DNA of 64,000 nucleotides from Cellulomonas sp. Leaf395 (GCF_001424125.1 NZ_LMQI01000001.1:709688-773687), one strand, 5' to 3'. Shown: positions 8,078 to 17,346, numbered from the stretch's first letter. Translations and numbers: made by a program. The notes: generated from the sequence alone by a model not told the origin.

Positions 8078-8083
8078 GGCGGG

Positions 8084-8752
8084 TCAGGCGCCGGTCGGTC
8101 GCGGGCAGGAGACCCCGGTGCCGCCGAGCCCGCAGTAGCCCGCCGGGTTCTTGTGGAGGTACTGCTGGTGGTAGCCCTCGGCGTAGTAGAACGTGCCGGC
8201 GTCCTCGGCGGACCGGATCTCGGTGGTGATCTCCCCGAAGCCGGACTGGGTCAGTCGCGGCTGGAACTCGTCACGGGTGGTGCGTGCGGCTAGCTCCTGC
8301 TCCGGCGTGGTGGTGTAGATGGCCGACCGGTACGTCGTGCCGACGTCGTTGCCCTGCCGGTACCCCTGCGTCGGGTCGTGCGACTCCCAGAAGGTGCGCA
8401 TCAGGTCGCCGGCCGAGACGACCGACGGGTCGTACGCGACGAGCACCATCTCGGTGTGCCCCGTCATCCCGGTGCACGTCTCCTCGTAGCTGGGGAAGGG
8501 CGTGAACCCACCCTGGTAGCCCACGGCGGTCGTGACGACGCCGGGGATCTTCCAGAAGGTGCGCTCCGCGCCCCAGAAACAGCCCATTCCCACGTAGAGG
8601 ACCTCCGTGCCCTCAGGCCAGGGGCCCTGCAGAGGGGTGCCGAGGACGGTGTGGGTGGTCGGGACGGTGTATGCGTACCGGTCGCGGCCCGCGAGGGCCC
8701 GCTCGGGGGTCACCATCGTGGTCTTCAGGGCGGATCCGAACAGCCAGCTCAT
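8084..8752 (-). CDS. msrA: Peptide-methionine (S)-S-oxide reductase
   Basis: A 222-residue MsrA that reduces methionine-S-sulfoxide in oxidised proteins and free methionine. The catalytic Cys lies in the invariant GCFWGAER motif near residue 58. Further marks are [42 protein letters not shown] segments and [11 protein letters not shown]-terminal resolving Cys is available in AGYCGLGG and again at GVSCPRP. It has no signal peptide. It is monocistronic; its 5' leader contains an inverted repeat reaching the ribosome-binding region (8767-8800). Confidence 0.96.
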   Translation of the reverse strand: MSWLFGSALKTTMVTPERALAGRDRYAYTVPTTHTVLGTPLQGPWPEGTEVLYVGMGCFWGAERTFWKIPGVVTTAVGYQGGFTPFPSYEETCTGMTGHTEMVLVAYDPSVVSAGDLMRTFWESHDPTQGYRQGNDVGTTYRSAIYTTTPEQELAARTTRDEFQPRLTQSGFGEITTEIRSAEDAGTFYYAEGYHQQYLHKNPAGYCGLGGTGVSCPRPTGA

Positions 8753-8766
8753 GGTCTTGATCCTCT

Positions 8767-8800
8767 CCGGGAGCCCGGTTGGTCACCTGGGTCCTCCCGG
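8767..8800 (-). promoter_or_regulatory. msrA: Inverted repeat in the msrA 5' leader
   Basis: CCGGGAG (8767-8773) and CTCCCGG (8794-8800) can pair 15-48 nt upstream of the msrA start, touching the GGAGAGG Shine-Dalgarno. It could be a leader hairpin or an operator; no known riboswitch is recognised. Confidence 0.3.
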
Positions 8801-8965
8801 GATCTGCAACGGTACGCACGGCGTCGGTGTTCCCGCAGAGGAGAGAAACTCTTGACCGAACCAATACCAGACCGAGAGCGCACCAGCGCATGACCCGGAG
8901 CGCACCGTCGGCGCACCGGCGCCGCCCGCCGGGCGCGAACGTCCTGAGCGCCTAGCCTGGGACGC

Positions 8966-10198
8966 GTGACGAACCACGCGCACCCCCACGACGACGACTG
9001 GTCCTCGGCAGGCTTCTCGACCCGCGCCATCCATGCAGGTCAGGACCCGGATCCCACCACCGGGGCGGTCGTCCCGCCCATCTACGCGACCTCGACGTAC
9101 AAGCAGGACGGAGTCGGCGGACTGCGCGGCGGGTACGAGTACTCGCGCTCGGCCAACCCGACCCGGACGGCGCTGGAGTCGGCGCTCGCGGCGGCAGAAG
9201 GGGGTGCGGCCGGGTTCGCGTTCTCGTCCGGTCTCGCCGCCGAGGACACCCTGCTGCGCGCGACCCTGCGGCCGGGCGACCACGTCGTCATCCCGAACGA
9301 CGCCTACGGCGGCACGTACCGCCTGGTCGCGCGGGTCTTCGGGCCGTGGGGCATCGACCACACGCCGGTCGACCTGTCCGACGCCGACGCGGTCCTCGCG
9401 GCGATCCAGCCGGGGCGCACCAAGGTCGTCTGGGTCGAGACGCCGACCAACCCGCTGCTCGGCATCGCGGACATCGCAGTCCTCGCGGCGCACGCCCGTT
9501 CTGCGGGAGCGCTGCTCGTCGTCGACAACACCTTCGCGACGCCCTACCTCCAGCAGCCGCTCGCCCTCGGCGCCGACGTCGTCGTGCACTCGACCACGAA
9601 GTACATCGGCGGGCACTCGGACGTCGTCGGCGGAGCGCTCGTCGTCGCGGACGGCGCGCAGCTGCCCGTGGGGCTGGAGGCGCCGACGGGGACGACGAGC
9701 CTCGCGGACGCGGTGCGGTTCCACCAGAACGCGTCGGGTGCCATCGCGGGTCCCTTCGACGCGTGGCTGACGTTGCGCGGGCTCAAGACGCTCGCGGTGC
9801 GGATGGACCGGCACGAGAGCAACGCGCGCGCGGTTGCGGACTTCCTCGTCGCGCACGACGCCGTGGTGTCGGTGATCTACCCGGGTCTGGACAGCCATCC
9901 CGGTCACGACGTGGCCGCGCGGCAGATGACCGGGTTCGGCGGGATGGTCTCGTTCCGGACGGGCAGCGAGGTGTCGGCACTGGCGGTCTGCGCGGCGACG
10001 CACGTGTTCACGCTCGCGGAGTCCCTCGGCGGCGTGGAGTCGCTGATCGAGCACCCCCACAAGATGACCCACGGGTCCGTGGCCGGCACCGAGCTGGAGG
10101 TGCCCGACGACCTCGTGCGGCTGTCCGTCGGCATCGAGGACGTCGCCGACCTGATCGCCGACCTCGACGCCGCGCTGGCCGCCGGGCGTGCCGCGTGA
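8966..10198 (+). CDS. metB: Cystathionine gamma-synthase / trans-sulfuration PLP enzyme
   Basis: A 410-residue member of the Cys/Met metabolism PLP family. It joins O-acylhomoserine and cysteine to make cystathionine on the way to methionine; the gamma-lyase reaction is possible for some relatives. It begins with FSTRAIHAGQ; the substrate/PLP loop YEYSRSANPTR, the GDHVVIPNDAYGGTYR region, VDNTFATPYLQ (PLP Asp) and the Schiff-base lysine in STTKYIGGHSD are all intact. The start is GTG with a TAGCCT -10 box 7 nt upstream. It overlaps the AI-2E family gene by 4 bp (GTGA), forming an operon with ilvA. The neighbourhood matches actinobacterial metB loci. Confidence 0.93.
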   Translation: MTNHAHPHDDDWSSAGFSTRAIHAGQDPDPTTGAVVPPIYATSTYKQDGVGGLRGGYEYSRSANPTRTALESALAAAEGGAAGFAFSSGLAAEDTLLRATLRPGDHVVIPNDAYGGTYRLVARVFGPWGIDHTPVDLSDADAVLAAIQPGRTKVVWVETPTNPLLGIADIAVLAAHARSAGALLVVDNTFATPYLQQPLALGADVVVHSTTKYIGGHSDVVGGALVVADGAQLPVGLEAPTGTTSLADAVRFHQNASGAIAGPFDAWLTLRGLKTLAVRMDRHESNARAVADFLVAHDAVVSVIYPGLDSHPGHDVAARQMTGFGGMVSFRTGSEVSALAVCAATHVFTLAESLGGVESLIEHPHKMTHGSVAGTELEVPDDLVRLSVGIEDVADLIADLDAALAAGRAA

Positions 10199-11538
10199 GC
10201 GCGTCGTCCCCGGGTCCGCGTCGCACGCCCGACGTGGTCCGCAACCCGGACGGCACCTCGGTGCCCCCGTCGGTGCGCAACGCAGCTGCGTGGTCCTGGC
10301 GCCTGCTGCTCATCGGCGCCGCCCTCGCGGTGCTCCTCTGGCTCCTGAACGAGCTCAAGGTCGTCGTCGTGCCGATCGCGGTGGCGCTCCTGGTCACCGT
10401 CCTGCTCGCAGCGCCCGTCGGCTGGCTGGTCCGGCGCGGGCTGCCCCGCGTGGCGGCCGTCGGGATCGCGCTCGCAGGGCTCGTCGTGCTCGTGGGCGGG
10501 CTGCTCACGCTGGCCGGGCGCTCGATCGTCAAGGGCTTCGGTGAGCTCTGGGACCAAGCCGCGCAGGGCATCGACGAGCTGACCACCTGGCTGGCCGAGG
10601 GCCCGCTGCAGCTCACGACCACCGACATCTCGGGCTGGATGGAGAGGATCCAGGGGTCGCTCAGCGGTGGGAGCACCGAGCTGGTCACCGGGGCACTGCA
10701 CGCGACCACGACGGTCGCGCACGTCGCCGCCGGCGCGCTGATCGCCCTGTTCTGCACGTTCTTCTTCCTGCTCGACGGACGTGTCATCTGGGCGTGGGTC
10801 GTCGGGCTGCTGCCACGCGGGTCCCGCGAGCACGTGCATCAGGCGGGCCGGCGTGGCCTGGTCACGCTCGGTGCGTACACCCGCACGCAGATCCTCGTCG
10901 CGGGCGTCGACGCCGTCGGCATCGGGCTCGGGGCCGCGATCCTCCAGGTGCCGCTCGCGCTGCCGCTGGCGGTGCTGGTGTTCCTCGGCTCGTTCATCCC
11001 GATCGTCGGCGCCGTGGTCACCGGCTCGATCGCGATCCTGGTCGCGCTCGTCTCCAACGGACCCGTGACGGCCCTCTGGATGCTCGTCGTCGTCATCGTC
11101 GTGCAGCAGCTGGAGGGGCACGTGCTCCAGCCGTTCCTCATGGGCCACGCGGTGTCGCTGCACCCCGTCGCGGTCCTGCTCTCCGTGGCGGCGGGGTCGT
11201 TCGTCGCGGGGATCGTCGGTGCACTGTTCGCGGTGCCGATCGCCGCGACCCTCAACACCGTGCTGCTCTACCTGCACGGGCACGACAAGTTCCCGCAGCT
11301 GGGCACCGACGACCACGTCCCCGTGCGCGGGCGTGGTCATCCCGTGCTCGACCGCGCCATCGCGCAGGTGGCCGAGCTGACGTCGGAGCGGGTGGCGACA
11401 GAGGCGGAGATCGCCGAGCGCACCGACGCCGACGAGCCCCCCGCGGCGGTGGACACCGTGGCCGAGGACTCCGGCGTGCCCGGTGGCCCACCCGACGACG
11501 CGACGGAAACCGGGTCCGCCCCGACGGGCCGGCGATGA
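10195..11538 (+). CDS. AI-2E family transporter (PerM/TqsA-like membrane protein)
   Basis: A 447-residue integral membrane protein. Hydrophobic segments occupy roughly residues 32-60 and 80-105, a soluble amphipathic part spans about 110-170, and five or six more segments follow up to about residue 370. The family signature near VLVFLGSFIPIVGAVVTGS and QQLEGHVLQPFLMG is clear. Members export autoinducer-2 or act as ion/solute carriers; the substrate is unknown here. The acidic, Pro-rich C-terminal tail is low complexity. The GTG start overlaps the metB stop, and its TGA overlaps the ilvA ATG, so all three are co-translated. Confidence 0.88.
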   Translation: MSASSPGPRRTPDVVRNPDGTSVPPSVRNAAAWSWRLLLIGAALAVLLWLLNELKVVVVPIAVALLVTVLLAAPVGWLVRRGLPRVAAVGIALAGLVVLVGGLLTLAGRSIVKGFGELWDQAAQGIDELTTWLAEGPLQLTTTDISGWMERIQGSLSGGSTELVTGALHATTTVAHVAAGALIALFCTFFFLLDGRVIWAWVVGLLPRGSREHVHQAGRRGLVTLGAYTRTQILVAGVDAVGIGLGAAILQVPLALPLAVLVFLGSFIPIVGAVVTGSIAILVALVSNGPVTALWMLVVVIVVQQLEGHVLQPFLMGHAVSLHPVAVLLSVAAGSFVAGIVGALFAVPIAATLNTVLLYLHGHDKFPQLGTDDHVPVRGRGHPVLDRAIAQVAELTSERVATEAEIAERTDADEPPAAVDTVAEDSGVPGGPPDDATETGSAPTGRR

Positions 11539-12737
11539 TCGATCTCGCCGACGTCCGCGAGGCGGCGGTGCTGCTCCAGGGGGTCGCGGACCGCACACCG
11601 GTGCAGCTCAGCCGAGCCCTGTCGCAGGCGTGCGGGGCCGAGGTGTGGCTCAAGTGCGAGAACCTGCAGCGCGCCGGTTCGTTCAAGCTGCGCGGCGCCT
11701 ACGTGCGCATGGCGCGGCTCTCGCCGCAGGAGCAGGCGCGGGGCGTCGTCGCCGCGAGTGCCGGCAACCACGCGCAGGGGGTCGCGCTCGCGGCGCGGAT
11801 GCTCGGTCTGGACGCCGTCGTGTTCATGCCCGCCGACGCCGCTCTGCCGAAGGTCGCCGCCACCCGGGACTACGGCGCACGGGTGGAGCTCGTCGGGGCC
11901 AGCGTCGACGACGCCCTCGTCCACGCCCACGAGTTCGCGACGCGTACTCGCGCGGTGCTGATCCACCCGTTCGACCACGTGGACGTCGTCGCCGGCCAGG
12001 GCACCATCGCGCTGGAGATCGCGGAGCAGGTGCCCGACGTCGCGACGGTCATCGTGCCGGTCGGCGGCGGAGGTCTGGCCGCGGGGGTCGTCGCGGCGCT
12101 CGCCGAGCTGCGGCCCGACGTGCGCGTGATCGGGGTGCAGGCCGCCCGCGCGGCCGCCTACCCGGCCTCGCTCGCGGCAGGTCACCCGATCCCTGCGCCC
12201 GAGCTGCGGACCATGGCCGACGGGATCGCGGTCGGGCTTCCCGGCACGGTGCCGTTCGAGATCCTGTCGGGCCATCACATCGAGGTGCGGACCGTCTCCG
12301 AGGAGGACCTGTCCCGTGCGCTCCTGCTGGTCGCGGAGCGCGCCAAGATGCTGGTCGAGCCGTCCGGGGCCGCCGGCGCGGCCGCGGTCATGGCGGGCAT
12401 AGGCCCCATCGAGGGCCCGGTCGTGGTGATCCTGTCCGGCGGCAACATCGACCCGCTCGTGCTCATGCGGGTGGTCCGTCACGGGCTCGCGTCGGCCGGG
12501 CGGTTCCTGCAGCTGCAGGTCAGGATCGACGACACCCCCGGAGCGCTCGCCGACCTGCTGCGCGCGCTCGCGGACACCGGGGGGAACGTCATGCACGTCT
12601 CGCACGCGCGGACGGTCGGCGACCTGCAGCTCGACGAGGTCGCGATCGTGGTGCAGGTGGAGACCAAGGGGCCCGAGCACTGCGACCACGTGCTGGAGCA
12701 CCTGCGTGCAGCGGGCTACCGGCTGACCGACGGCTGA
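11535..12737 (+). CDS. ilvA: Threonine ammonia-lyase (threonine dehydratase) with C-terminal ACT-like domain
   Basis: A 400-residue fold-type II PLP enzyme that deaminates threonine to 2-oxobutanoate, the first step to isoleucine. The PLP lysine is in GSFKLRGA (about K51); ASAGNHAQG, the phosphate loop VPVGGGGLAAG and LSGGNID complete the site. Residues from about 325 on (LQLQVRIDDTPGALADLL) form one ACT-like domain, as in the short, roughly 400-residue enzymes; these may be catabolic or biosynthetic. It is the last gene of metB-AI-2E-ilvA, linked by an ATGA overlap, and is followed by a strong hairpin. Confidence 0.93.
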   Translation: MIDLADVREAAVLLQGVADRTPVQLSRALSQACGAEVWLKCENLQRAGSFKLRGAYVRMARLSPQEQARGVVAASAGNHAQGVALAARMLGLDAVVFMPADAALPKVAATRDYGARVELVGASVDDALVHAHEFATRTRAVLIHPFDHVDVVAGQGTIALEIAEQVPDVATVIVPVGGGGLAAGVVAALAELRPDVRVIGVQAARAAAYPASLAAGHPIPAPELRTMADGIAVGLPGTVPFEILSGHHIEVRTVSEEDLSRALLLVAERAKMLVEPSGAAGAAAVMAGIGPIEGPVVVILSGGNIDPLVLMRVVRHGLASAGRFLQLQVRIDDTPGALADLLRALADTGGNVMHVSHARTVGDLQLDEVAIVVQVETKGPEHCDHVLEHLRAAGYRLTDG

Positions 12738-12744
12738 TCCAGAA

Positions 12745-12787
12745 ACGACGACGATGCGCCACCCGCTCCGGGGTGGCGCCTCGTCGT
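12745..12787. terminator. Bidirectional terminator between ilvA and greA
   Basis: An inner 9-bp stem GCGCCACCC (12756-12764) pairs with 12771-12779 across a 6-nt loop, extended by ACGACGA (12745-12751) pairing with TCGTCGT (12781-12787). It serves two convergent genes. Confidence 0.75.
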
Positions 12788-12797
12788 GCTGCGGGCC

Positions 12798-13283
12798 TCA
12801 GCCCGCGAAGGGCTTCGCGTCGGTGATCTCGACCGTGATCTCACGCCCGTTGGGCGCGGTGTACGAGGTCGAGTCGCCGATCTTGGTGCCGTTGATCGCC
12901 GCCCCGAGGGGCGACGTCGGCGAGAAGACCTCGATGTCGGAGGTCCCGGCGATCTCGCGGGAGCCGAGCAGGAAGACCATCTCGTCGCCGGCGACGAGGG
13001 CCGTCACGACCATGCCGGGCTCGACGATCCCGTCGTCCGGGGGCGTCCCGATCTGGACGTTGCGCAGCTTCTCCTTCAGCTCGCGGATGCGCGCAGCCTG
13101 CTTGGCCTGCTCCTCGCGAGCGGCGTGGTAGCCGCCGTTCTCCTTGAGGTCGCCCTCGTCGCGCGCAGCCGCGATGCGTTCGATGACCTCTGCGCTGCCC
13201 TCACCCTCGAGGTGGGTCAGCTCGGCCGTGAGGCGGTCGTAGGCCTCCTGGGTCAACCATGTGGCCGCAGTCGTATCGGTCAC
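12798..13283 (-). CDS. greA: Transcription elongation factor GreA
   Basis: A 161-residue Gre factor that inserts into the RNA polymerase secondary channel and stimulates cleavage of backtracked RNA. The N-terminal coiled coil has the acidic tip motif AARDEGDLKENGGYHAA, with the catalytic Asp/Glu pair. The C-terminal FKBP-like domain includes SPLGAAINGTKIGD and ends in VEITDAKPF. The length is normal. A promoter must lie in the 13284-13532 gap, where no other gene is seen. Placement between ilvA and the DUF4307 gene matches the order I recall in mycobacteria. Confidence 0.96.
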   Translation of the reverse strand: MTDTTAATWLTQEAYDRLTAELTHLEGEGSAEVIERIAAARDEGDLKENGGYHAAREEQAKQAARIRELKEKLRNVQIGTPPDDGIVEPGMVVTALVAGDEMVFLLGSREIAGTSDIEVFSPTSPLGAAINGTKIGDSTSYTAPNGREITVEITDAKPFAG

Positions 13284-13532
13284 GATCGCTCCTTTCCTGA
13301 CGTGTGTGCCGGACGAGCCGACGTCCGCGCTGACCGGGGGGTCAGCGCTCGGCAGTCCGATCGTCCGGACGCATCGTGGCGACGCGTCCGGAGAGCGGGT
13401 ATTGAGGGGTGCTCCGCCGTTCCCTCTCGGTCGGGTGGACCAGTCGTGGCGCCGGACCGGGGCGGCGTTGAAACGAACAGGATAGCAAGGCAGGGGCCAC
13501 GGAACCGCGAGATCACCCGCTCAGCGGCCCGA

Positions 13533-13952
13533 TCAGGACGTGGGGTCCTCGACCAGCTCGCAGGACTCCACGATCCCCGTCACCGCCAGCTCGGTGGTCT
13601 GCACGGGGACGGTGACCCGGCGCGTCGCCGAGTCCGCCGGGCCGACCTCGACCGTGCGGACCCCGACCTCGGCGTAGGACTCCGACAGCGCCGTGACCGT
13701 ACAGGTCACCGTCGACTCCTTGGGCTTGGTCACCTCGAACGTCACGTCGACGGAGCGCGACCCGTCGACGTGGTAGCCCACGTCCTTGTACGACACCGGC
13801 TGCCCCGCCATCGTGAGGCCGATCCAGACGACGACGGCGATACCGACGACCGCCGCCACCACGATCCCGATCCGGCCGCGCCGGGCGGACCGCGCGGTCG
13901 GCTCGGGACCGTACCGACCGGCGGGCGGTCGGGTGGTGGGCGGCTCGGTCAC
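13533..13952 (-). CDS. DUF4307 membrane-anchored protein
   Basis: A 139-residue protein with a Pro/Arg-rich cytoplasmic N-terminus, one transmembrane helix (about residues 28-50, [18 protein letters not shown]) and an extracytoplasmic beta-rich domain with two cysteines (TVTCTVT and VESCEL) that could form a disulfide. This is the actinobacteria-specific DUF4307 family, conserved beside greA and mca. Its function is unknown. The start is GTG with GAGGAG just upstream. It is divergent from mca. Confidence 0.85.
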   Translation of the reverse strand: MTEPPTTRPPAGRYGPEPTARSARRGRIGIVVAAVVGIAVVVWIGLTMAGQPVSYKDVGYHVDGSRSVDVTFEVTKPKESTVTCTVTALSESYAEVGVRTVEVGPADSATRRVTVPVQTTELAVTGIVESCELVEDPTS

Positions 13953-14133
13953 TGCGCTCCTCGTGCTCTCGCGCGGGCGACGCGAGCTGGATGGTGTTCG
14001 GTGCGGTGGTGGCGCGACGCGGGTGCCGCGTGCGCGATCATTGTCTCTCGTCCAACCACCCGCCCGTGCCGAGCGGACCGCGACCCTCGCGGTCCCGGCG
14101 GGCCATCGGCGGGCGACCGACGGGAGGCCCGAG

Positions 14134-15018
14134 GTGACCGGAGAGCGGCTGCGCCTGATGGCGGTGCACGCCCACCCCGACGACGAGTCGAGCAAGGGCG
14201 CCGCGACCACGGCAAAGTACGCGGCCGAGGGCGTCGAGGTGCTGGTCGTGTCGTGCACGGGTGGCGAGCGCGGGGACGTGCTCAACCCGCAGCACCCCGC
14301 GGTCGACGGCGGTCTGGACGGCATGCGCGAGTACCGCAAGCACGAGATGGCTGCGGCGGCGCTGGCGCTCGGGGTGCAGCACCGGTGGCTGGGCTTCGTC
14401 GACTCCGGACTGCCCGAGGGCGACCCGCTCCCGCCGCTGCCGGACGGGTGCTTCGCACTCCTCCCGCTCGAGGAGGCGTCTGCCCCGCTGGTCCAGCTGG
14501 TCCGTGCGTTCCGGCCCCACGTGATCACCACGTACGACCCGTCGGGCGGCTACCCGCACCCCGACCACATCATGTGCCACCGCGTGTCGGCGGAAGCGTT
14601 CGAGGCGGCCGGTGACCCGGAGCGCTACCGCGGGCTCGGCGAGCCGTGGAGGCCGTCGAAGCTCTACTACAACCACGGCTTCTCGCTCGCACGCATGCGG
14701 GCGGTGCACGACGCCATCGTCGCCGCCGGCCGCGAGTCCCCGTTCGGCGACTGGCTCGACTCCCGGCAGGCCCGCGAGGTGCCCGAGCGCGAGGTGACCA
14801 CCCGGATCGAGTGCTCCGCGTTCTTCGGGCAGCGCGACGACGCCCTGCGTGCCCACGCCACCCAGATCGACCCCGACGGCTTCTTCTTCGCGGTGCCCCG
14901 CGAGCTCGAGATCGCCCAGTGGCCGACCGAGGAGTACGAGCTCGCGTCGTCGCACGTGCCCGTGACCCTCCCGGAGGACGACCTCTTCGCCGGGCTTCGT
15001 GGGGGCCCGACCACATGA
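14134..15018 (+). CDS. mca: Mycothiol S-conjugate amidase
   Basis: A 294-residue zinc amidase of the LmbE/MshB family. It cleaves mycothiol-toxin conjugates, releasing a mercapturic acid for export and glucosaminyl-inositol for mycothiol recycling. Zinc ligands are visible in [10 protein letters not shown] near residue 13 and in [11 protein letters not shown] near residue 145. The YYNHGFS segment and the length of roughly 290 residues separate Mca from the longer-tailed MshB. GTG 14134 has GGGAGG 6 nt upstream. It is the first gene of a three-gene operon linked by ATGA overlaps. Confidence 0.95.
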   Translation: MTGERLRLMAVHAHPDDESSKGAATTAKYAAEGVEVLVVSCTGGERGDVLNPQHPAVDGGLDGMREYRKHEMAAAALALGVQHRWLGFVDSGLPEGDPLPPLPDGCFALLPLEEASAPLVQLVRAFRPHVITTYDPSGGYPHPDHIMCHRVSAEAFEAAGDPERYRGLGEPWRPSKLYYNHGFSLARMRAVHDAIVAAGRESPFGDWLDSRQAREVPEREVTTRIECSAFFGQRDDALRAHATQIDPDGFFFAVPRELEIAQWPTEEYELASSHVPVTLPEDDLFAGLRGGPTT

Positions 15019-15449
15019 TCCCGCTCCTCGCCGCGTCGACCCCCAGCCCGTCGCCGTCGGACGTCACGATCGACGGCACACCGCTCGGTTCGCCGGGGTT
15101 CCTCGGGTTCGTGTTCACGTTCGCGCTCGCACTCGCTGTGGTCTTCCTGTTCCTCTCCTTGACCAAGCAGCTGCGCATCGTCGACCGCCGTGCGAAGGCG
15201 TTGGGGCTCGACGACGACGACGACCGCACCGCGGGCCCGCACGCCGACCTGGGCATGGTCGACGCCGGCCCCGGCGGTCCGGACCTCGAGGTCGACGCGG
15301 ACGTCGCAGTCGCACCGTGGGACATCGTCGGCGACGACGAGCCAGGTCGTGCGCCACGACAGGGCCCGGGCGGGTCACGGCCCAGCGGTCCGACGCCGGA
15401 TGACAAGTCGCCTGAGCGTCCGCAGGACGACCCGGGCTCGTCTCGATGA
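15015..15449 (+). CDS. Small single-pass membrane protein of the mca operon
   Basis: A 144-residue protein with a short exported N-terminus, one transmembrane helix (about residues 28-52, [18 protein letters not shown]), a basic juxtamembrane stretch ([13 protein letters not shown]) and a long acidic, Pro/Gly-rich cytoplasmic tail without predicted fold. It is conserved in position after mca in related genomes as far as I recall (Rv1083-like). The function is unknown. Both ends overlap neighbouring genes by 4 bp, so it is translated with mca and the nitrilase gene. Confidence 0.82.
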   Translation: MIPLLAASTPSPSPSDVTIDGTPLGSPGFLGFVFTFALALAVVFLFLSLTKQLRIVDRRAKALGLDDDDDRTAGPHADLGMVDAGPGGPDLEVDADVAVAPWDIVGDDEPGRAPRQGPGGSRPSGPTPDDKSPERPQDDPGSSR

Positions 15450-16279
15450 GCGCCGCCCCGGAGCCCCCGCAGCGGCCCTCCGTGCGCGTGACCGTGGCGC
15501 AGCTGCAGGTCAGCGACGACCACACCGCCAACCGGGAGGTGGTGGAGGACGTCTTCCAGACGGCGTCACGCGCCAGCGCCGACCTGCTGGTGCTGCCGGA
15601 GTACGCCTCGGGGTTCGACCCTCGGGGCGTCGGCGCGGAGCACGCAGAGCCGCTCGACGGCCCGTTCGTGACGATGCTGCGCACGCGTGCGAGGTCGACG
15701 GGGGTGGTGGTCCTGGCGGGGACCACGCTGCCCGCGGACGGCGGTGACCCCCGCGCGGTGAACGCGGTCGTGGCGGTCGACGGGTCCGGCGAGCTGGTCG
15801 GGGTCTACCGCAAGGTGCACCTGTACGACGCGTTCGGGCACCGGGAGTCGGACCGGCTGGTGCCGGGTCCCACGGATGCGCCGCCGCTCGTCGTCGAGGT
15901 GGGTGGCCTGACCTTCGGGGTGCTGACCTGCTACGACCTGCGGTTCCCGGAGTCGGCGCGACGGCTGGTCGACGCGGGCGCCCAGGTGCTGGTCGTCCCC
16001 GCGGCGTGGGCCGCGGGTGAGCTCAAGGCGATGCACTGGCGGACGCTCGCGATCGCGCGAGCGATCGAGAACACGGCTGCGGTGGTCGCCGTCGGTCAGT
16101 GCGGTCGCGGGGTCGTCGGGCGCTCGCTCGTGGTCGCACCCGACGGGGTCGTCGGACTCGAGCTGGACGAGGAGCCCCAGGTGCGGACCGTGGACCTGGA
16201 CGGCGCGGCGCTGCTGCGTGTCCGGGAGGAGAATCCGTCGCTGAACAACCGGCGGTACACGGTGGTCCCGGTCGTCTGA
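15446..16279 (+). CDS. Carbon-nitrogen hydrolase (nitrilase superfamily amidase)
   Basis: A 277-residue amidase of the Nit/omega-amidase type. The catalytic triad is visible: Glu in LVLPEYASG, Lys in YRKVHLYDAF and Cys in GVLTCYDLRFPE; the HW-R-TLAIARAIENT segment is also typical. Relatives hydrolyse omega-amides such as deaminated glutathione or alpha-ketoglutaramate. Its coupling to mca suggests a thiol-conjugate or repair role, which is inference only. No signal peptide. It ends 7 bp from the convergent hemolysin III gene. Confidence 0.88.
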   Translation: MSAAPEPPQRPSVRVTVAQLQVSDDHTANREVVEDVFQTASRASADLLVLPEYASGFDPRGVGAEHAEPLDGPFVTMLRTRARSTGVVVLAGTTLPADGGDPRAVNAVVAVDGSGELVGVYRKVHLYDAFGHRESDRLVPGPTDAPPLVVEVGGLTFGVLTCYDLRFPESARRLVDAGAQVLVVPAAWAAGELKAMHWRTLAIARAIENTAAVVAVGQCGRGVVGRSLVVAPDGVVGLELDEEPQVRTVDLDGAALLRVREENPSLNNRRYTVVPVV

Positions 16280-16286
16280 GGCCCTG

Positions 16287-17063
16287 TCAGGCCGACCCGT
16301 ACGACGCCAGCGAGACCGCGACGTAGTGGCAGCCGTACCCGACCACCGTCAGCACGTGGAAGATCTCGTGGAACCCGAACCAGCGCGGGCTCGGGTTGGG
16401 CCACTTGGTGCCGTAGACGACCGCCCCGAGCGTGTACGCGAGCCCGCCCAGGGCGATGAGCAGGACGATCGCGAGGCCGCCGGACCGGTAGAACTCCGGG
16501 AAGAACCAGACCGCGACCCAGCCGAGCGCCACGTAGACGGGGACGTAGACCCAGCGCGGGGCGCCGAGCCAGAACACGCGCGCGAGCAGGCCGACGAGGG
16601 CCCCGGACCACACGACGATCAGGAGCGTGCGGGCCGTGTCGGCGGGGAGCAGCAGGACCGACAAGGGCGTGTACGTGCCGGCGATGATGAGGAAGATGTT
16701 GGTGTGGTCGAGGCGTCGCAGCACTCCGGCGACCTTCGGGGACCAGTGGCCCCGGTGGTAGACCGCGCTGGTGCCGAACAGCATCACCGCGGTGAGGCCG
16801 AAGACGGCGGTGGACCACTTTGCCAGCGGGGTCGGCGAGAGGACGACGAGCACGATCGACGCCACCAGCACGAACGGGGTGACGCCCGCGTGGATCCAGC
16901 CGCGCAGTTGCGGCTTGACGGTCTCGGCGACCCGGTCGACGCGTTCGACCAGGCTGTCGGGCTCGTCGGGCCGGTGCTCGTCGCGCCCGTGCCCGACCGC
17001 CTCCGACGAGGCCACGGGCGACGCGCCCGGCTGTCCGGGGGCGGGCACGGGGGAGGAGCTCAT
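16287..17063 (-). CDS. Hemolysin III family (PAQR/TrhA) membrane protein
   Basis: A 258-residue seven-transmembrane protein of the PAQR superfamily. Metal-site residues are in place: LFGTSAVYHRGHW (Ser/His near TM2), RRLDHTNIF (Asp after TM3) and FHEIFHVLTVVG (His pair near TM7). Bacterial members have roles in membrane lipid homeostasis. The N-terminal 50 residues are hydrophilic and poorly conserved. ATG 17063 was chosen because GGAG-type spacing and the promoter lie just upstream. A perfect 20-bp inverted repeat at 17089-17108 is a probable operator. It sits next to a Z-prenyl diphosphate synthase, as in mycobacteria. Confidence 0.92.
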   Translation of the reverse strand: MSSSPVPAPGQPGASPVASSEAVGHGRDEHRPDEPDSLVERVDRVAETVKPQLRGWIHAGVTPFVLVASIVLVVLSPTPLAKWSTAVFGLTAVMLFGTSAVYHRGHWSPKVAGVLRRLDHTNIFLIIAGTYTPLSVLLLPADTARTLLIVVWSGALVGLLARVFWLGAPRWVYVPVYVALGWVAVWFFPEFYRSGGLAIVLLIALGGLAYTLGAVVYGTKWPNPSPRWFGFHEIFHVLTVVGYGCHYVAVSLASYGSA

Positions 17064-17088
17064 GGACCGGACTCGATTCGTCAGCGGA

Positions 17089-17122
17089 AACCTACGACAC
17101 CGTAGGTTACGACACCGTAGGT
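17089..17122 (-). promoter_or_regulatory. Candidate operator upstream of the hemolysin III gene
   Basis: AACCTACG-ACAC-CGTAGGTT (17089-17108) is a perfect 8-bp-arm inverted repeat. The 15-bp unit TACGACACCGTAGGT is present twice in tandem (17093-17107 and 17108-17122). It begins 26 bp upstream of the start codon. No regulator gene is adjacent. Confidence 0.6.
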
Positions 17123-17346
17123 AGGCAGTCGACCGTGCCGCGCGCGATGTGACGCGGTCGACGGAGCCCTGCGGAGCACCTCCGAAAGTACCCCGCACCC
17201 CTCGGGTCTGCGGTGCGTGACCGGTCCCGGGCGGGGTCCTGTGAAGGTCCGGTGCACTGATGCTTGCGGCCGGGAAGACCGCGTCCGCCGACCCCACCCG
17301 GCGAGTACGGTGAGCGGGTTCCCCTCGCCTGGACCAAGGAGTGCGC

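Larger units (their letters stand above)
7776..8083. other. Non-coding gap with three tandem hairpins
   Basis: The 308-bp space between convergent selW-like and msrA genes has no supported gene. It holds three consecutive inverted repeats: 10-bp arms at 7940-7949/7964-7973, 15-bp perfect arms at 7981-7995/8007-8021, and 14-bp perfect arms at 8040-8053/8064-8077. The last two are convincing bidirectional terminators. The first 160 bp show nothing that I recognise. Confidence 0.6.

Noticed and set aside
8753..8965. A SAM-type riboswitch ahead of metB or msrA
   Set aside because: I could not find the conserved cores of SAM-I, SAM-II or SAM-IV elements. metB appears to start from a leaderless promoter, leaving no room for a leader RNA.
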